This document shows, in pieces, positions 1 through 9,501 of a stretch of 39,563 nt of DNA. Position 1 is the first letter of the stretch, and each line of letters begins with the position of its first letter. The translations under genes and the position numbers were made by a program. The notes under the pieces are model-generated. The model did no database searches. It was not told the origin of the DNA and worked only from the letters and a program-made list of their open reading frames with translations. This DNA comes from DASQFU01 sp035632955 (GTDB taxonomy: Bacteria > Eisenbacteria > RBG-16-71-46): positions 1 through 39,563 of the forward strand of contig DASQFU010000119.1 of NCBI GenBank assembly GCA_035632955.1. Reading direction: 5' to 3'.

Positions 1-164
1 GCGATTCATACGCTCCGCGCCGCCGTTGACCCCGACTTGACGACCCGCGCAGGAAGGTCTTCGTGACGCGGGGTGATGGGCTGGTGGCACACGCGCGTAG
101 ACGCACGAAGGGCCGGAAGATGGTTCCCTCCGGCCCGTCGCGGTGTGACGCTGCAGCGCTCGGA
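1..164. other. left-edge region, no gene assignable
   Basis: The first 164 bases precede the groEL stop codon. On the plus strand, frame 1 is open from the window edge to a TGA at 64-66 and could be the last 21 codons of a gene from outside the window. On the minus strand an ATG at 9-7, preceded by GGAG, could instead be the start of a gene leaving the window. I cannot choose between them. The only clear structure is the hairpin at 110-136, listed separately. Confidence 0.3.
110..136 (-). terminator. hairpin downstream of groEL, probable terminator
   Basis: GGGCCGGA (110-117) and TCCGGCCC (129-136) form a perfect 8-bp GC-rich stem with an 11-base loop, 29 bases past the groEL stop. Neither side carries a clear T run, so it is a terminator-like hairpin and not a textbook intrinsic terminator. 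It could also serve a converging plus-strand gene. Confidence 0.5.
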
Positions 165-1802
<1,638 letters not shown>

Positions 1803-1867
1803 GTTGCCTCCTTATGGATTGCGATCCTCGCGGGCGCGGCGGCTGGCGCCGTCCCCGAGGAGACTTG

Positions 1868-2164
1868 TCACTTCGTGTCCGACAGGATTCCCAACACGTC
1901 GTCCTCGCGGAGGATGATGTACTCGGTGCCGTCGATCTTGACGTCGGTGCCGCTGTACTTCCCGATCAGGATGCGGTCGCCCTTCTTGACTTCCATGGTG
2001 ACGCGCTTTCCATCTTCCGTGACGCGGCCTGGCCCTACGGCTATGACTTCGCCCTCCTGAGGCTTCTCCTTGGCGGTGTCGGGGATGATGATTCCGCCGC
2101 GCTTCATCTCCTGCTCCTCGACACGGCGAACCAGGATACGATCGGCAAGAGGCCGGACGTTCAT
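1868..2164 (-). CDS. groES: co-chaperonin GroES (Hsp10)
   Basis: This is the 10-kDa lid of the GroEL chamber. The start is the ATG at 2164, which gives the normal 98-residue protein beginning MNVRPLADRILVRR and is preceded by AGGAGG. An upstream in-frame extension to 2230 is untranslated leader. The mobile-loop region (residues about 16-32, rich in Glu, Lys and Gly-Gly-Ile-Ile) and the beta-barrel core (GDRILIGKYSGTDVKIDG) are present, ending in the typical ILREDDVLGIL. It is the first gene of the groES-groEL operon. Confidence 0.97.
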   Translation of the reverse strand: MNVRPLADRILVRRVEEQEMKRGGIIIPDTAKEKPQEGEVIAVGPGRVTEDGKRVTMEVKKGDRILIGKYSGTDVKIDGTEYIILREDDVLGILSDTK

Positions 2165-2224
2165 GCTGCTCCTCCTTGCTGCGCCCCACGTGTGGGCGCG
2201 TTCATGACGATTGGCTCCGAGGCG

Positions 2225-2277
2225 AGGCACTCACGGGCCGGGGTTGCGTTGTGGCCCGGCTCGCCTTCAGGCACTCA
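2225..2277 (-). promoter_or_regulatory. groESL leader: direct repeats and hairpin
   Basis: The leader upstream of groES contains two exact 9-bp direct repeats, read TGAGTGCCT on the coding strand, at 2269-2277 and 2225-2233. Between them lies an inverted repeat (CGGGCC 2234-2239 with GGCCCG 2253-2258). GAGTGC is also the core of a CIRCE half-site, but here the copies are direct and not inverted, so this is not a canonical HrcA/CIRCE operator. It may be a heat-shock control element of another type. Confidence 0.4.
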
Positions 2278-2278
2278 G

Positions 2279-2308
2279 AACATAAGTCAGGAGCCAGCCG
2301 AGGCGCAA
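2279..2308 (-). promoter_or_regulatory. possible groESL promoter
   Basis: On the minus strand TTGCGC (2308-2303) and TATGTT (2284-2279) are separated by 18 bp, about 115 bases before the groES start. Both hexamers match the sigma70 consensus only partly. A TTATAA at 2320-2315 is an alternative -10 without a good -35. No clear sigma32-type element was found. Confidence 0.3.
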
Positions 2309-2499
2309 GCTGTCTTATAACCAGCTCTCTTGCAGTCGTTTGTCGGCCGATTCACGATGCTTTTCCGCGTTGATTTGCCCAAATGGCATGGAGCGATTGG
2401 CGCTCGAGAGCAGCGGCGCCAAGCAGGATGGCGGCGGAAACAGGGAGGTCGGTCCCGGGGTAATTGCAGGCGACTGCGCGCAGCGGAAACGACCCGATC

Positions 2500-3375
2500 T
2501 TAGGGCGTCTCGAACACCGCGATGCGGGCAATACCGTCGAGATAGCCGGTGCTCACCGAGCCGACGACCGACACTTTCTCGCGAGCTGCCGGGATCCGGG
2601 TGCGGGTGTAGACGACGACCGTGTCGCGTCCCTGATGCAGATGGAAGGCGTGCCCCTGACCGACGGCGAACACGTCCCCGACCCGGCCCTGGATGCGGAT
2701 GCTCTGACCTTCGAAGCGCTCGGGGTACCGCTTGAGCTCTGAGAGCGAGATCCCCGTCTCACTTCGCGGCCAGAACACGACCAGCGCGATGATGACGGCC
2801 AGCCCTGCGCCGATCCCGAGCTGAATCCACCGATCGGTCGCGAGCCGCTCGATGGCGATCAGCCACCACGGCTCCGGGAGCCCGTCGAGCGCCCGGCCCC
2901 GCGTGGCGTTCGCGGCGGCAGCAGTCTCGCCTTGCTGCTCGGCTGAAGCGGAATCGTCGCGAGCAGGCATCGGGAAATCCGCAGCGAACGATTCCTCGTC
3001 CGAGTGGACGCCTCCAACCCGCCGGCTGAGCTCCGCGCCGGTCGTGTCGGCATCGGACGCCGCGGCGGATCGGAGTCGCGGCACGCTGCTCCCTGCCGCT
3101 TTCCAGGGCACGACCTTGGCCTGGCTCGCTTCGCCGGCTGGCGACGGTTCGGAGCCATCGGGCCGAACCATCCGCGGCCGCGGCCGTTCGGGTCGAGAGG
3201 CGGGCTCTTCGAGACTCGCTTGAGGACGCTTTAGCTCGACCGCTTCCTCCGAGACGGGGGCCCGGCTCAGCTCGGCTTCGACGCCTTCTTCGGCGCCGAC
3301 GAGCCACGCCGGTCGCTCGCCCTCCGCGGGCTTCACAGATCCGTCTGCAGGCTCGGTGGGTTGCGGTTCGGACAT
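2500..3375 (-). CDS. single-pass membrane protein with C-terminal OB-fold-like domain
   Basis: The function is unknown. The first 160 or so residues are hydrophilic, Pro/Glu/Ala-rich and probably disordered. One hydrophobic helix (about 184-202, LGIGAGLAVIIALVVFW) anchors the protein. The last 85 residues resemble a small beta-barrel: a strand pattern of RFEGQSIRIQGRVGDVF, FHLHQGRDTVVVYT and EKVSVVGSV is what OB-fold proteins of the CcmE/tRNA-anti type show. With a cytoplasmic N-terminus the OB-like domain would be outside the membrane. The start at 3375 is supported by GAGGAG. It lies between the NtrC-like gene and groES on the same strand. Confidence 0.7.
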   Translation of the reverse strand: MSEPQPTEPADGSVKPAEGERPAWLVGAEEGVEAELSRAPVSEEAVELKRPQASLEEPASRPERPRPRMVRPDGSEPSPAGEASQAKVVPWKAAGSSVPRLRSAAASDADTTGAELSRRVGGVHSDEESFAADFPMPARDDSASAEQQGETAAAANATRGRALDGLPEPWWLIAIERLATDRWIQLGIGAGLAVIIALVVFWPRSETGISLSELKRYPERFEGQSIRIQGRVGDVFAVGQGHAFHLHQGRDTVVVYTRTRIPAAREKVSVVGSVSTGYLDGIARIAVFETP

Positions 3376-3489
3376 CGGGCTCTCCTCGGAACAGGGGGTC
3401 CCGCGAGTTATCGGCCGCGCGCCGGCCCGGGCTTAGCCCCGCTTCCGTCGACCTGCGCGTCGAACGGTGAATACCGGTGGCGCCTGCCC

Positions 3490-4848
3490 TCAGACGAGGC
3501 CGAACTGCTTGATCTTCCGATACAGCGTCCGCAACCCAATGCCGAGCATCGCGGCGGTGCGCGGCTTGTCGTATCCGGTGTGACGTAGCGTCGCGGCGAT
3601 GAGTTGCTGTTCCAGCTCCTCGACCCTCATGCCCACGCTCGCGTCCAGCTTCTCTCCCGAGTCGCCGGCTGCGCGCAACCTTGCGGGCAGGTCGGAGACA
3701 TCCAGGGGGCGCCGGCCTCGGGCCGATACGACCATGCCCTCGACCGTGTTGCGGAGCTCCCGCACGTTACCCGGCCACTCGCAACCCGCGAGACGCTCGG
3801 CAACCCCGCGCGAGATGCCTGTCACCTTGCGGCCGTGCTCGCGATTGAACTCGCGGATGAACGTATCGACCAGGAGCGGGATGTCCTCCCGGCGCTCGCG
3901 CAGCGCGGGCATGGCGATCCGGATCACGCTCAACCGCTGATACAGATCCTCGCGGAAACGGCCAGCCCGAACCTCGGCGGCCAGGTTTCCGCTGGTGGCT
4001 GCGATCAAGCGCACGTCCACCTTGAGCGTCTCGGCTCCGCCGACGCGCTCGAGCTCGCGGTCTTGCAATACCCGCAGCAGCTTCACCTGGACCGGGGGCG
4101 GCGTGGCGCCGATTTCTTCCAGGAACAGCGTGCCGCCGTCGGCCAGCTCGAATCGGCCGCGTTGCACGCCGGCCGCCCCTGCGAACGCTTCGTCTTCGAT
4201 TCCGAACAGCTCGGCCTCGACGACCGCCTCGGTGAGCACGCTGCAGTCGACCCACACGAAACGCTCTTCACGCCGCGGGCTGTTGTGGTGGATGGCCTGA
4301 GCCACCATCCCCTTGCCGGTCCCGCCCTCCCCTTCGATCAAAACCGTGGCGCGCGCCGAGGCGAGGTGTCGGATCTGCTCGAACACGCGCGTGATGGCTC
4401 GCGATCTCCCCGTCAGCCGCTCGATCCCGAGACGGCGGTCGAGGCGTCCCGCCATTTCAGCGGCCCGCCGCGCGAGCTGCTGATCGGAGATCCCGCGATG
4501 CAGCACCGCGAGCAGCTTGTCGAGGTTGAGCGGCTTGACCTGGAAATCGTAGGCGCCCTGACGCATCGCCTCGACCGCCATCTCGATCCCAGCACCCTCG
4601 GTGACCACGACCGCGCACACGTCGGGATTCCGCTCCCGTGCGTGGCGGAGCACGTTCATCCCGTCGACGCGGTGGACCTGGAGCTCGGTGACGAGGCAAT
4701 CGACGCGCGTCTCGTCGAGCGCGTGGAACGCCGCTTCTCCGTCGCGCGTCCAGACGACCGTGAAGTCGTGAGCGCGCATGAACGCGATCAGCGCGCGGGT
4801 TTCGTCGCTCTCTCGGTCCACGACCAGGACCGTCGGCTGCACCGGCAT
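3490..4848 (-). CDS. NtrC-type response regulator (AAA+/Fis) with degenerate key motifs
   Basis: The architecture is that of a sigma54 enhancer-binding protein: receiver domain (1-120), AAA+ domain (about 145-375) and C-terminal Fis-type helix-turn-helix (about 405-450, GYDKPRTAAMLGIGLRTLYRKI). The receiver keeps Asp11, Thr83 and Lys105, but the phospho-acceptor Asp is replaced by Glu55. In the AAA+ domain Walker A is GEGGTGKG (173-180), Walker B reads FLEEIG instead of FLDEIG, and the sigma54-contacting GAFTGA loop reads EAFAGA. The Arg-finger region (RFREDLYQRL) and WPGNVREL are normal. It probably still binds DNA, but its phosphorylation control, ATPase and sigma54 activation are all in doubt. 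No kinase gene is adjacent. ATG at 4848 is the only well-placed start. Confidence 0.9.
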   Translation of the reverse strand: MPVQPTVLVVDRESDETRALIAFMRAHDFTVVWTRDGEAAFHALDETRVDCLVTELQVHRVDGMNVLRHARERNPDVCAVVVTEGAGIEMAVEAMRQGAYDFQVKPLNLDKLLAVLHRGISDQQLARRAAEMAGRLDRRLGIERLTGRSRAITRVFEQIRHLASARATVLIEGEGGTGKGMVAQAIHHNSPRREERFVWVDCSVLTEAVVEAELFGIEDEAFAGAAGVQRGRFELADGGTLFLEEIGATPPPVQVKLLRVLQDRELERVGGAETLKVDVRLIAATSGNLAAEVRAGRFREDLYQRLSVIRIAMPALRERREDIPLLVDTFIREFNREHGRKVTGISRGVAERLAGCEWPGNVRELRNTVEGMVVSARGRRPLDVSDLPARLRAAGDSGEKLDASVGMRVEELEQQLIAATLRHTGYDKPRTAAMLGIGLRTLYRKIKQFGLV

Positions 4849-4923
4849 GGATTCCTGCGTGCGTCGAGGAGCGATCGGTGGCGACGGCGGCGCGCCATCA
4901 GGCAGACGATTGGCGCTGCGCCG

Positions 4924-5403
4924 TCAGCCTTGAAGCTCCTGCAGAGCTTGGAGGACTCGTTGGTTGCTGGGAATTTGTTTCTGGTCCGCCGGCGGGCTCA
5001 CGTCCTTGTAGGCGATGCGTCCGCGCTTGTCGACGACGAACACTGCCCGTCCCGAACACTGCGTCTCGGGGTTCAGCACTCCGTAGGCCGCGCTCACATC
5101 GCGCTTGAAATCGGACAGCAACGGGAACTCGACCCCGAGCTGCTTGGCGAACGCCTGGTTGGCGTAATGACTGTCGACGCTGATTCCCAGCACCTGCGCG
5201 TCGAGCTCGCCGAAACGAGCCAGCTCCTTCTGAATCGCGGGGAGCTGATGCGAGCACACTGGCGAGAACGCGAGCGGATAGAACACCAGCACCACGTGCT
5301 TATTTCCAAGGTACTCCGAAAGCAGGAACGTGACGCCGTCCGGACCTCTGAGCCTGAAGTCCGGTGCCTGCTGCCCTACGTCCGGCGTGACCATCGTCGT
5401 CAT
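4924..5403 (-). CDS. peroxiredoxin (AhpC/TSA, AhpE/Bcp-like)
   Basis: This is a thiol peroxidase that reduces hydrogen peroxide or organic hydroperoxides in the cytoplasm. The 159-residue protein has the thioredoxin-like core and the active-site stretch FYPLAFSPVC, with peroxidatic Cys50, Pro43 and Arg119. Cys116 (ETQCSGRA) is a candidate resolving residue, so a 1-Cys or atypical 2-Cys mechanism is possible. The start is the ATG at 5403, set by GAGGAGG four to five bases before it. A longer frame to 5445 would swallow that ribosome-binding site. A strong promoter lies about 50 bp upstream. The NtrC-like gene begins 75 bp downstream. Confidence 0.93.
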   Translation of the reverse strand: MTTMVTPDVGQQAPDFRLRGPDGVTFLLSEYLGNKHVVLVFYPLAFSPVCSHQLPAIQKELARFGELDAQVLGISVDSHYANQAFAKQLGVEFPLLSDFKRDVSAAYGVLNPETQCSGRAVFVVDKRGRIAYKDVSPPADQKQIPSNQRVLQALQELQG

Positions 5404-5453
5404 GAATCCTCCTCGCGACCGTGCGACCGCATTCCGGACGCGCAAAGCCGTTG

Positions 5454-5481
5454 ATTATTGGCCCGACGCACGCACTGTCAA
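5454..5481 (-). promoter_or_regulatory. sigma70-type promoter of the peroxiredoxin gene
   Basis: On the minus strand TTGACA (5481-5476) and AATAAT (5459-5454) are 16 bp apart. The -35 is perfect and the -10 is five of six. The predicted transcript starts near 5447, giving a leader of about 45 bases before the ATG at 5403. It lies after the exonuclease stop, so the peroxiredoxin can be transcribed on its own. Confidence 0.65.
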
Positions 5482-5515
5482 GCGCGACCCAGCGCCCAGA
5501 TCCACCGTGGCCGCG

Positions 5516-6100
5516 TCATCCGGACCGCAAGGCATCCTGGCTCAGCGCCGCCAGCTCGGCCAGCGAGCGAACTCCACGCGCTTCCCAGCGCGCCGCCAGC
5601 GCCAGGAACACGTGCGCCGTCGTCACGGCATCGGGAAGCGCCCGATGAAAGCTCGGCGGCGGCAGCTCGAGGCGAGCCGCCAGGATCTCGAGCGAATGCC
5701 CGCCCGCCTCTTCGAGCTCTCGGGACAATCCGAGCGTGTCCACGATCGGGTTCAGCAGCCGCGGTTGGCCGGTCTCGCGCAGCAAGGCAGTCAGGAACGG
5801 CAGATCGAACCCGACGTTGTGGAACACCAGCACGCGATCGTCGCAGCGCCGCCGCAGCTCGGCCGCCACGACGTCGGGCGCGGGCGCTTCGCGGAGCTCG
5901 GCATCGCTCAGTCCATGCACCGCGGTGGCATCGGACGGAATCGATCGACCCGGCCGGACGAGAGAGGACCAGTGCTCCCCGAGCGCACCCTCGACGATCG
6001 ACACGGTTGCCACCTCGATCAGCCGGTGGCCGTAGTTCGGATCGAATCCGGTGGTCTCGCTATCGACCACCAGCACGTGCTGCCCGGCGAGGAGCGCCAC
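5516..6100 (-). CDS. DEDDh 3'-5' exonuclease, DnaQ-like
   Basis: This is a 194-residue exonuclease of the DNA polymerase III epsilon/RNase T superfamily. All three Exo motifs are visible: Exo I with Asp13 and Glu15 (VVDSETTGFDP), Exo II (VFHNVGFDLPFL) and Exo III with the catalytic His and Asp (HRALPDAVTT). It has no polymerase-associated C-terminal region, so it could be the proofreading subunit or a free-standing exonuclease. The sequence does not decide. It starts 14 bp after the stop of the thioredoxin-fold gene and is probably co-transcribed with it. Confidence 0.92.
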   Translation of the reverse strand: MALLAGQHVLVVDSETTGFDPNYGHRLIEVATVSIVEGALGEHWSSLVRPGRSIPSDATAVHGLSDAELREAPAPDVVAAELRRRCDDRVLVFHNVGFDLPFLTALLRETGQPRLLNPIVDTLGLSRELEEAGGHSLEILAARLELPPPSFHRALPDAVTTAHVFLALAARWEARGVRSLAELAALSQDALRSG

Positions 6101-6114
6101 CCCGACCCGCGTCT

Positions 6115-6627
6115 CTACAGTCCGCCGCCCGAGGCTCTCTCGAAGTCCTGGAAACTCTCGCCGCGATCGTAATGACCGTCGCCGATGAAGCGGAGGAGCA
6201 GCAGGAACCGCTGGGGAGGAATGTAGCCCGGCACATTGACCAGATGGCCGCCGGAGGCGCTCAGGAAGACGGTGGTCGGATAGCCGGTGACACGAAAGCG
6301 CGAGGCCAGGGAGCGCGACGTGTGCGCTTTGCCTTCGTAACGCGCGGGATCCGCGGCTTCGGCGTTGAGCTTGACCGACACGAAGTGGGCGTCGAGATAA
6401 GCGCGGACGTCGGCGCGCTCATACACGTCCCGGTCCATACGGCGGCACCAGCCGCACCAGTTCGTGTAGACGTCGACCAGCACCGGGCGGCCCTTCGACT
6501 TGGCCTCGCGGAGCGCGGCATCCCATCCGCGCCAGGCGATCCCGGACCCCGCAGCACCGGCCTCGGCGACCGGGAGCAGGACGGGGAACGCAAGAATCAA
6601 GAAGAGGAAGTGGAGCATCCGCCGCAC
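6115..6627 (-). CDS. exported thioredoxin-fold protein with CGWC motif
   Basis: A signal peptide (about residues 1-25, MLHFLFLILAFPVLL core) is followed by a thioredoxin-like domain with the redox pair Cys58-Gly-Trp-Cys61 in TNWCGWCRRMD and the cis-Pro segment GYPTTVFL. This matches the thioredoxin_7/DsbD-gamma-like group that handles disulfides or cytochrome maturation outside the cytoplasm. The exact substrate cannot be read from the sequence. The start is GTG at 6627 with GAGG upstream. ATG at 6618 would shorten the protein by three residues. The protein ends 14 bp before the exonuclease. Confidence 0.85.
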   Translation of the reverse strand: MRRMLHFLFLILAFPVLLPVAEAGAAGSGIAWRGWDAALREAKSKGRPVLVDVYTNWCGWCRRMDRDVYERADVRAYLDAHFVSVKLNAEAADPARYEGKAHTSRSLASRFRVTGYPTTVFLSASGGHLVNVPGYIPPQRFLLLLRFIGDGHYDRGESFQDFERASGGGL

Positions 6628-6740
6628 GGGAATGCCTCGACGTCGGGGTAGGGGGAGTCAGTGACGGAAAACTCTAGCATGCCCTCGTGATCGGCAACAA
6701 CGCAGGCCGTCTTTCGTGCGCTGACGATTACCGGCGGCTC

Positions 6741-7571
6741 TCAGCCGAACACGGTGTGTCGCAACGTCTCCGACGCATGACGCGGGTCGAACCAAACCCC
6801 ACACAGGCGCGGCGTGCCGAACTGTCCCGGGTTGACCACCGTCGTCACGCCGATCCGATCACGGTACGCCGCCGAAACGCGCGGCGATTCGTGAATGTGC
6901 CCGGCCAGCACCAGCCGCGGTTGGTGTCGCTCGACGAAGCGCCGGATCGCTCGCGAGCCCACGTGGGCGCCGGACCCGAGCATGTCGCACACCGTATCGC
7001 GCGGCGGCGAGTGCGCGACCAGCACCTCGATCGCCGCGGCGTCGGGCAGCTCGTCCAGCGCCTCGGCGATCGTCGGCCGGCGCTGCTCCGGATCGAAGCG
7101 ATGCGGCTCGATGCGTCCGTCACGGCTCACCCAACCGTCGAGGCGTGCAGGCGTTTCCGTGTCGCCGTCTTCCCACCGTTCCCAATCCTTGATCCCGAAC
7201 GGCGTGATCGGCACCCACGAGAGCCCGGCGACCTTGAAACCGTCGACCTCCAGCGACCGGCCGTGCAGCGTCCGCCACAGCGTCCCTTCGTGCCGTTCGA
7301 GGCAGTCGATGTTGGCGGCCCAGTCGTCGTTCCCCATCATCAGGAGCAGGTCGGTCGCCGGCGATCCTTCTTTCAAGCGGCGCGCAAACTCGACCAGGAA
7401 TCCCTGCAGGAACACGCGTTGGGTCACGACGCCTTCGGCGCCTCCCGCATGCGGGGCGAGGTCGCCGCCGATCAGAACCGCGCGCGGCCGTCGCGTGGCG
7501 ACGTGAGCCACCAGTTGCTCGTAGAGCGCGCCCTGTCCATGGAGGTCGGAGGTGAAGAACCAATCGGACAC
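6741..7571 (-). CDS. calcineurin-like metallophosphoesterase
   Basis: This is a binuclear-metal phosphoesterase of about 276 residues. Metal-ligand motifs are in the expected order: SDLHG (Asp9, His11), GGDLAPH (Asp37), GNDDW (Asn81, Asp82), AHSPP and GHIHESP near the C-terminus. The substrate is unknown. The family includes phosphodiesterases and Ser/Thr phosphatases. I chose the GTG at 7571 because GGAGG sits five bases before it and the protein then starts just ahead of the first metal motif. The frame is open to 7646, but the extra 25 residues have no such support. Confidence 0.88.
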   Translation of the reverse strand: MSDWFFTSDLHGQGALYEQLVAHVATRRPRAVLIGGDLAPHAGGAEGVVTQRVFLQGFLVEFARRLKEGSPATDLLLMMGNDDWAANIDCLERHEGTLWRTLHGRSLEVDGFKVAGLSWVPITPFGIKDWERWEDGDTETPARLDGWVSRDGRIEPHRFDPEQRRPTIAEALDELPDAAAIEVLVAHSPPRDTVCDMLGSGAHVGSRAIRRFVERHQPRLVLAGHIHESPRVSAAYRDRIGVTTVVNPGQFGTPRLCGVWFDPRHASETLRHTVFG

Positions 7572-7662
7572 CGAAGCCTCCGGACCATGATCGGCCGTGA
7601 GGGGAAGCGGGCCGCCGAATGTAGCGACGACTTTGCACAACCGCAACCTGGGGAGAAAGACC

Positions 7663-7692
7663 TTGACCGTCGCGACAGACGCTACGGATACT
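7663..7692 (+). promoter_or_regulatory. sigma70-type promoter of the secreted CBM-like gene
   Basis: TTGACC (7663-7668) and GATACT (7687-7692) lie 18 bp apart, about 60 bp before the ATG at 7751. The -35 matches five of six and the -10 four of six. It fits the only plus-strand gene in this divergent gap. Confidence 0.5.
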
Positions 7693-7702
7693 CTTCGGCC
7701 GA

Positions 7703-7720
7703 CCCCGGCGCCTGCCGGGG
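7703..7720 (+). promoter_or_regulatory. hairpin in the 5' leader of the CBM-like gene
   Basis: CCCCGGC (7703-7709) and GCCGGGG (7714-7720) form a perfect 7-bp stem with a four-base loop, followed by CTTTGC. It would sit at the very 5' end of the transcript from the promoter at 7663-7692. It could stabilise the mRNA or act as a weak attenuator. Confidence 0.4.
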
Positions 7721-7750
7721 CTTTGCATGCTCCCCGAAAGGACGATCTGA

Positions 7751-8947
7751 ATGCTTCGCTCGCGCACCGCGTGGCACGCGGCGCTGGGAACCGGCTTGTT
7801 GCTCGCCGCTCTCGGCGCTCCGGCCGCTGCCGCCCCCGCCAAGAATCTCCTGCTCAATCCCGGCTTCGAGACGGCACGCTCTCATCCCTGGATGCCCGCG
7901 GCCTGGGACACGTTTCAGTCTGGCTTGCCGACGGTATTCTTCGGTCGCGACACCGTCGCGGTCCACGGTGGGCGGTACGCCGTCAGCGTCGCCAACGTCA
8001 GCAACCGCATCCCGATGTGGCACAACTGGAGCCAGATCCTGGTCGTCGGCCAGGAAGCCTGGGGCAAGGATCTGGTGTTCTCGGTCTGGACGCGCAGCAC
8101 CGGCGTCCAGGGTCGCGGCTACCTCCTGGTCCAAGCCTACCGTGACACGATCGAGAAGATGGCGCGCCACTGGGGCATCGAGCGCGAGGCCGCATCTGAG
8201 CGCATGGGGATCAGCAAGCTCGACGATCCGTTCCAGAACCTGGGCTGGAAACGCGAGTACTTCTCCGAGACCGAGACCGAGTGGACACGAAGGGAAGTGC
8301 GCGTGTTCTGCCCTCCGCGCGCCAACATCGTCTACCTGCGCGCGGGCCTGTTTGGGACCGGGCAGGTCATGTTCGACGACGCGTCGCTGACCCTGGAGCC
8401 CGCGCGCCCTCCGGATCCGGTCGCGACCGGCGTCAATCTGCTCGCCGATCCGGGATTCGAAGACGACGGCGATGGGTGGGAGTACTCGATGCCTCCCTAC
8501 GAGGGTATGACGATCGCGCGCGACACCTCGGTGGCGCGATCGGGCGCCGCTTCGGTGCGATTCGAGAGCGGCTCGGAGGGCATGGTCGAAGCGCGCACCG
8601 GCGTCTGTCAGGTGATCTCGAATCGCAGCCTGGCCGGAAAACGCATGCGCGTGCGCGGCAACGTCAAGACCGACAGTCTCGCGGGGGTCGCCTACATCAT
8701 CGTCTACGCCAGCACCGCATCCGGTGACGTGCGCGAGAGCACGCCGCGCGAGATCGGTGGCACGGTCGACTGGACCGCCATCACCCACGAGTTCGACGTG
8801 CCGCCACGCACCTATCAGGTCTGGGCGTGGTTCCTCTACGACGCGCCGGTGCGCGGCCGTCTCTACTGGGACGACGTGTCGCTCGAGCTCGTCGGGGCCG
8901 CGAAGAGCGAGGGCACGAAGCCGATGAGGCCGCTACCCGACCGCTGA
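7751..8947 (+). CDS. secreted protein with two carbohydrate-binding-like (CBM4/9-type) modules
   Basis: A signal peptide (residues 1-27, ending AAAA) is followed by two copies of a jelly-roll-like module. Each begins with the same signature (NLLLNPGFE at about 31; NLLADPGFE at about 228) and ends with a W/F-x-DDxSL strand (FDDASLTLE; YWDDVSLEL). That is the pattern of CBM4/9-like galactose-binding folds. No catalytic domain is visible, so it is probably a surface or periplasmic binding protein for glycans. The C-terminus has no sorting signal. The start is supported by AAAGGA upstream. The gene stands alone and its 3' side is a long non-coding gap. Confidence 0.82.
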   Translation: MLRSRTAWHAALGTGLLLAALGAPAAAAPAKNLLLNPGFETARSHPWMPAAWDTFQSGLPTVFFGRDTVAVHGGRYAVSVANVSNRIPMWHNWSQILVVGQEAWGKDLVFSVWTRSTGVQGRGYLLVQAYRDTIEKMARHWGIEREAASERMGISKLDDPFQNLGWKREYFSETETEWTRREVRVFCPPRANIVYLRAGLFGTGQVMFDDASLTLEPARPPDPVATGVNLLADPGFEDDGDGWEYSMPPYEGMTIARDTSVARSGAASVRFESGSEGMVEARTGVCQVISNRSLAGKRMRVRGNVKTDSLAGVAYIIVYASTASGDVRESTPREIGGTVDWTAITHEFDVPPRTYQVWAWFLYDAPVRGRLYWDDVSLELVGAAKSEGTKPMRPLPDR

Positions 8948-9501
8948 GCGGCTCGTGATCGCGCGTTTTATCGTCGTTTCGAGATCACGGCTTGACAGGT
9001 GCCACACCCGGGCACAGACTCGAAATGCAGCTAGGGCGGGAGAGAACTCCTTGGCAGGGAGCTTTCCATCCCGCGTCAGACGTCGTTCGCTGCACGATGT
9101 CGCCCCGAATCGGTTTCGGCGGAGTTCACGAGCGAGGTGAGCCGCCGCGACAGCCAGGGGCCGCGTGACGTGGGAGCTGCACGGCGCTCGATGCACCGGC
9201 CCGAAGTGCATCCCTCTCGCGCGCCAAGTCGGGGGCCCCCCCTCCGATATGGTCCTCCTGCCGGTCGAGTCTCTGCGCCAGCGAGCGACACGGTCGGGAG
9301 CCAGGTGGCCCCCTCTCCAAGACGGATTTCGAGTGCGTGTCACCTGGATTCTGCGCGCTGCGGTCCGGTGGGCACGGAACTGCGCTGGCCGAATCCCGGC
9401 GTGGGCCCTTCCAGCCCGCGTTCGGCCGTCCGGGCCTTGGGGTTCGGCCGCGCTTTCTTGCGGTCGAGAAGTTTCATGAGCCGCGGAGGCGCATGTGCGG
9501 A
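8948..9501. other. 554-bp convergent gap without a credible gene
   Basis: This gap lies between the convergent CBM-like and deacetylase genes. Open frames exist on both strands but are Arg/Ala/Pro-rich, lack domain-like patterns and have no good ribosome-binding sites. Visible structure: an inverted repeat CGTGATC/GATCACG (8954-8960, 8983-8989), a perfect TTGACA at 8992-8997 with a weak CAGACT 17 bp later, a GC hairpin (9229-9235 with 9241-9247) and a long-range stem CCAGGTG/CACCTGG (9301-9307, 9341-9347). It may encode a structured RNA, but no known RNA family was recognised. Confidence 0.4.

Noticed and set aside
2225..2277. CIRCE (HrcA) operator
   Set aside because: Only GAGTGC half-sites in direct orientation are present. 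The inverted TTAGCACTC-N9-GAGTGCTAA arrangement is absent.
3604..5454. 616-codon plus-strand open frame across the NtrC-like and peroxiredoxin genes
   Set aside because: It is antisense to two well-supported genes, has no recognisable motif, and crosses the peroxiredoxin promoter and the intergenic gaps.
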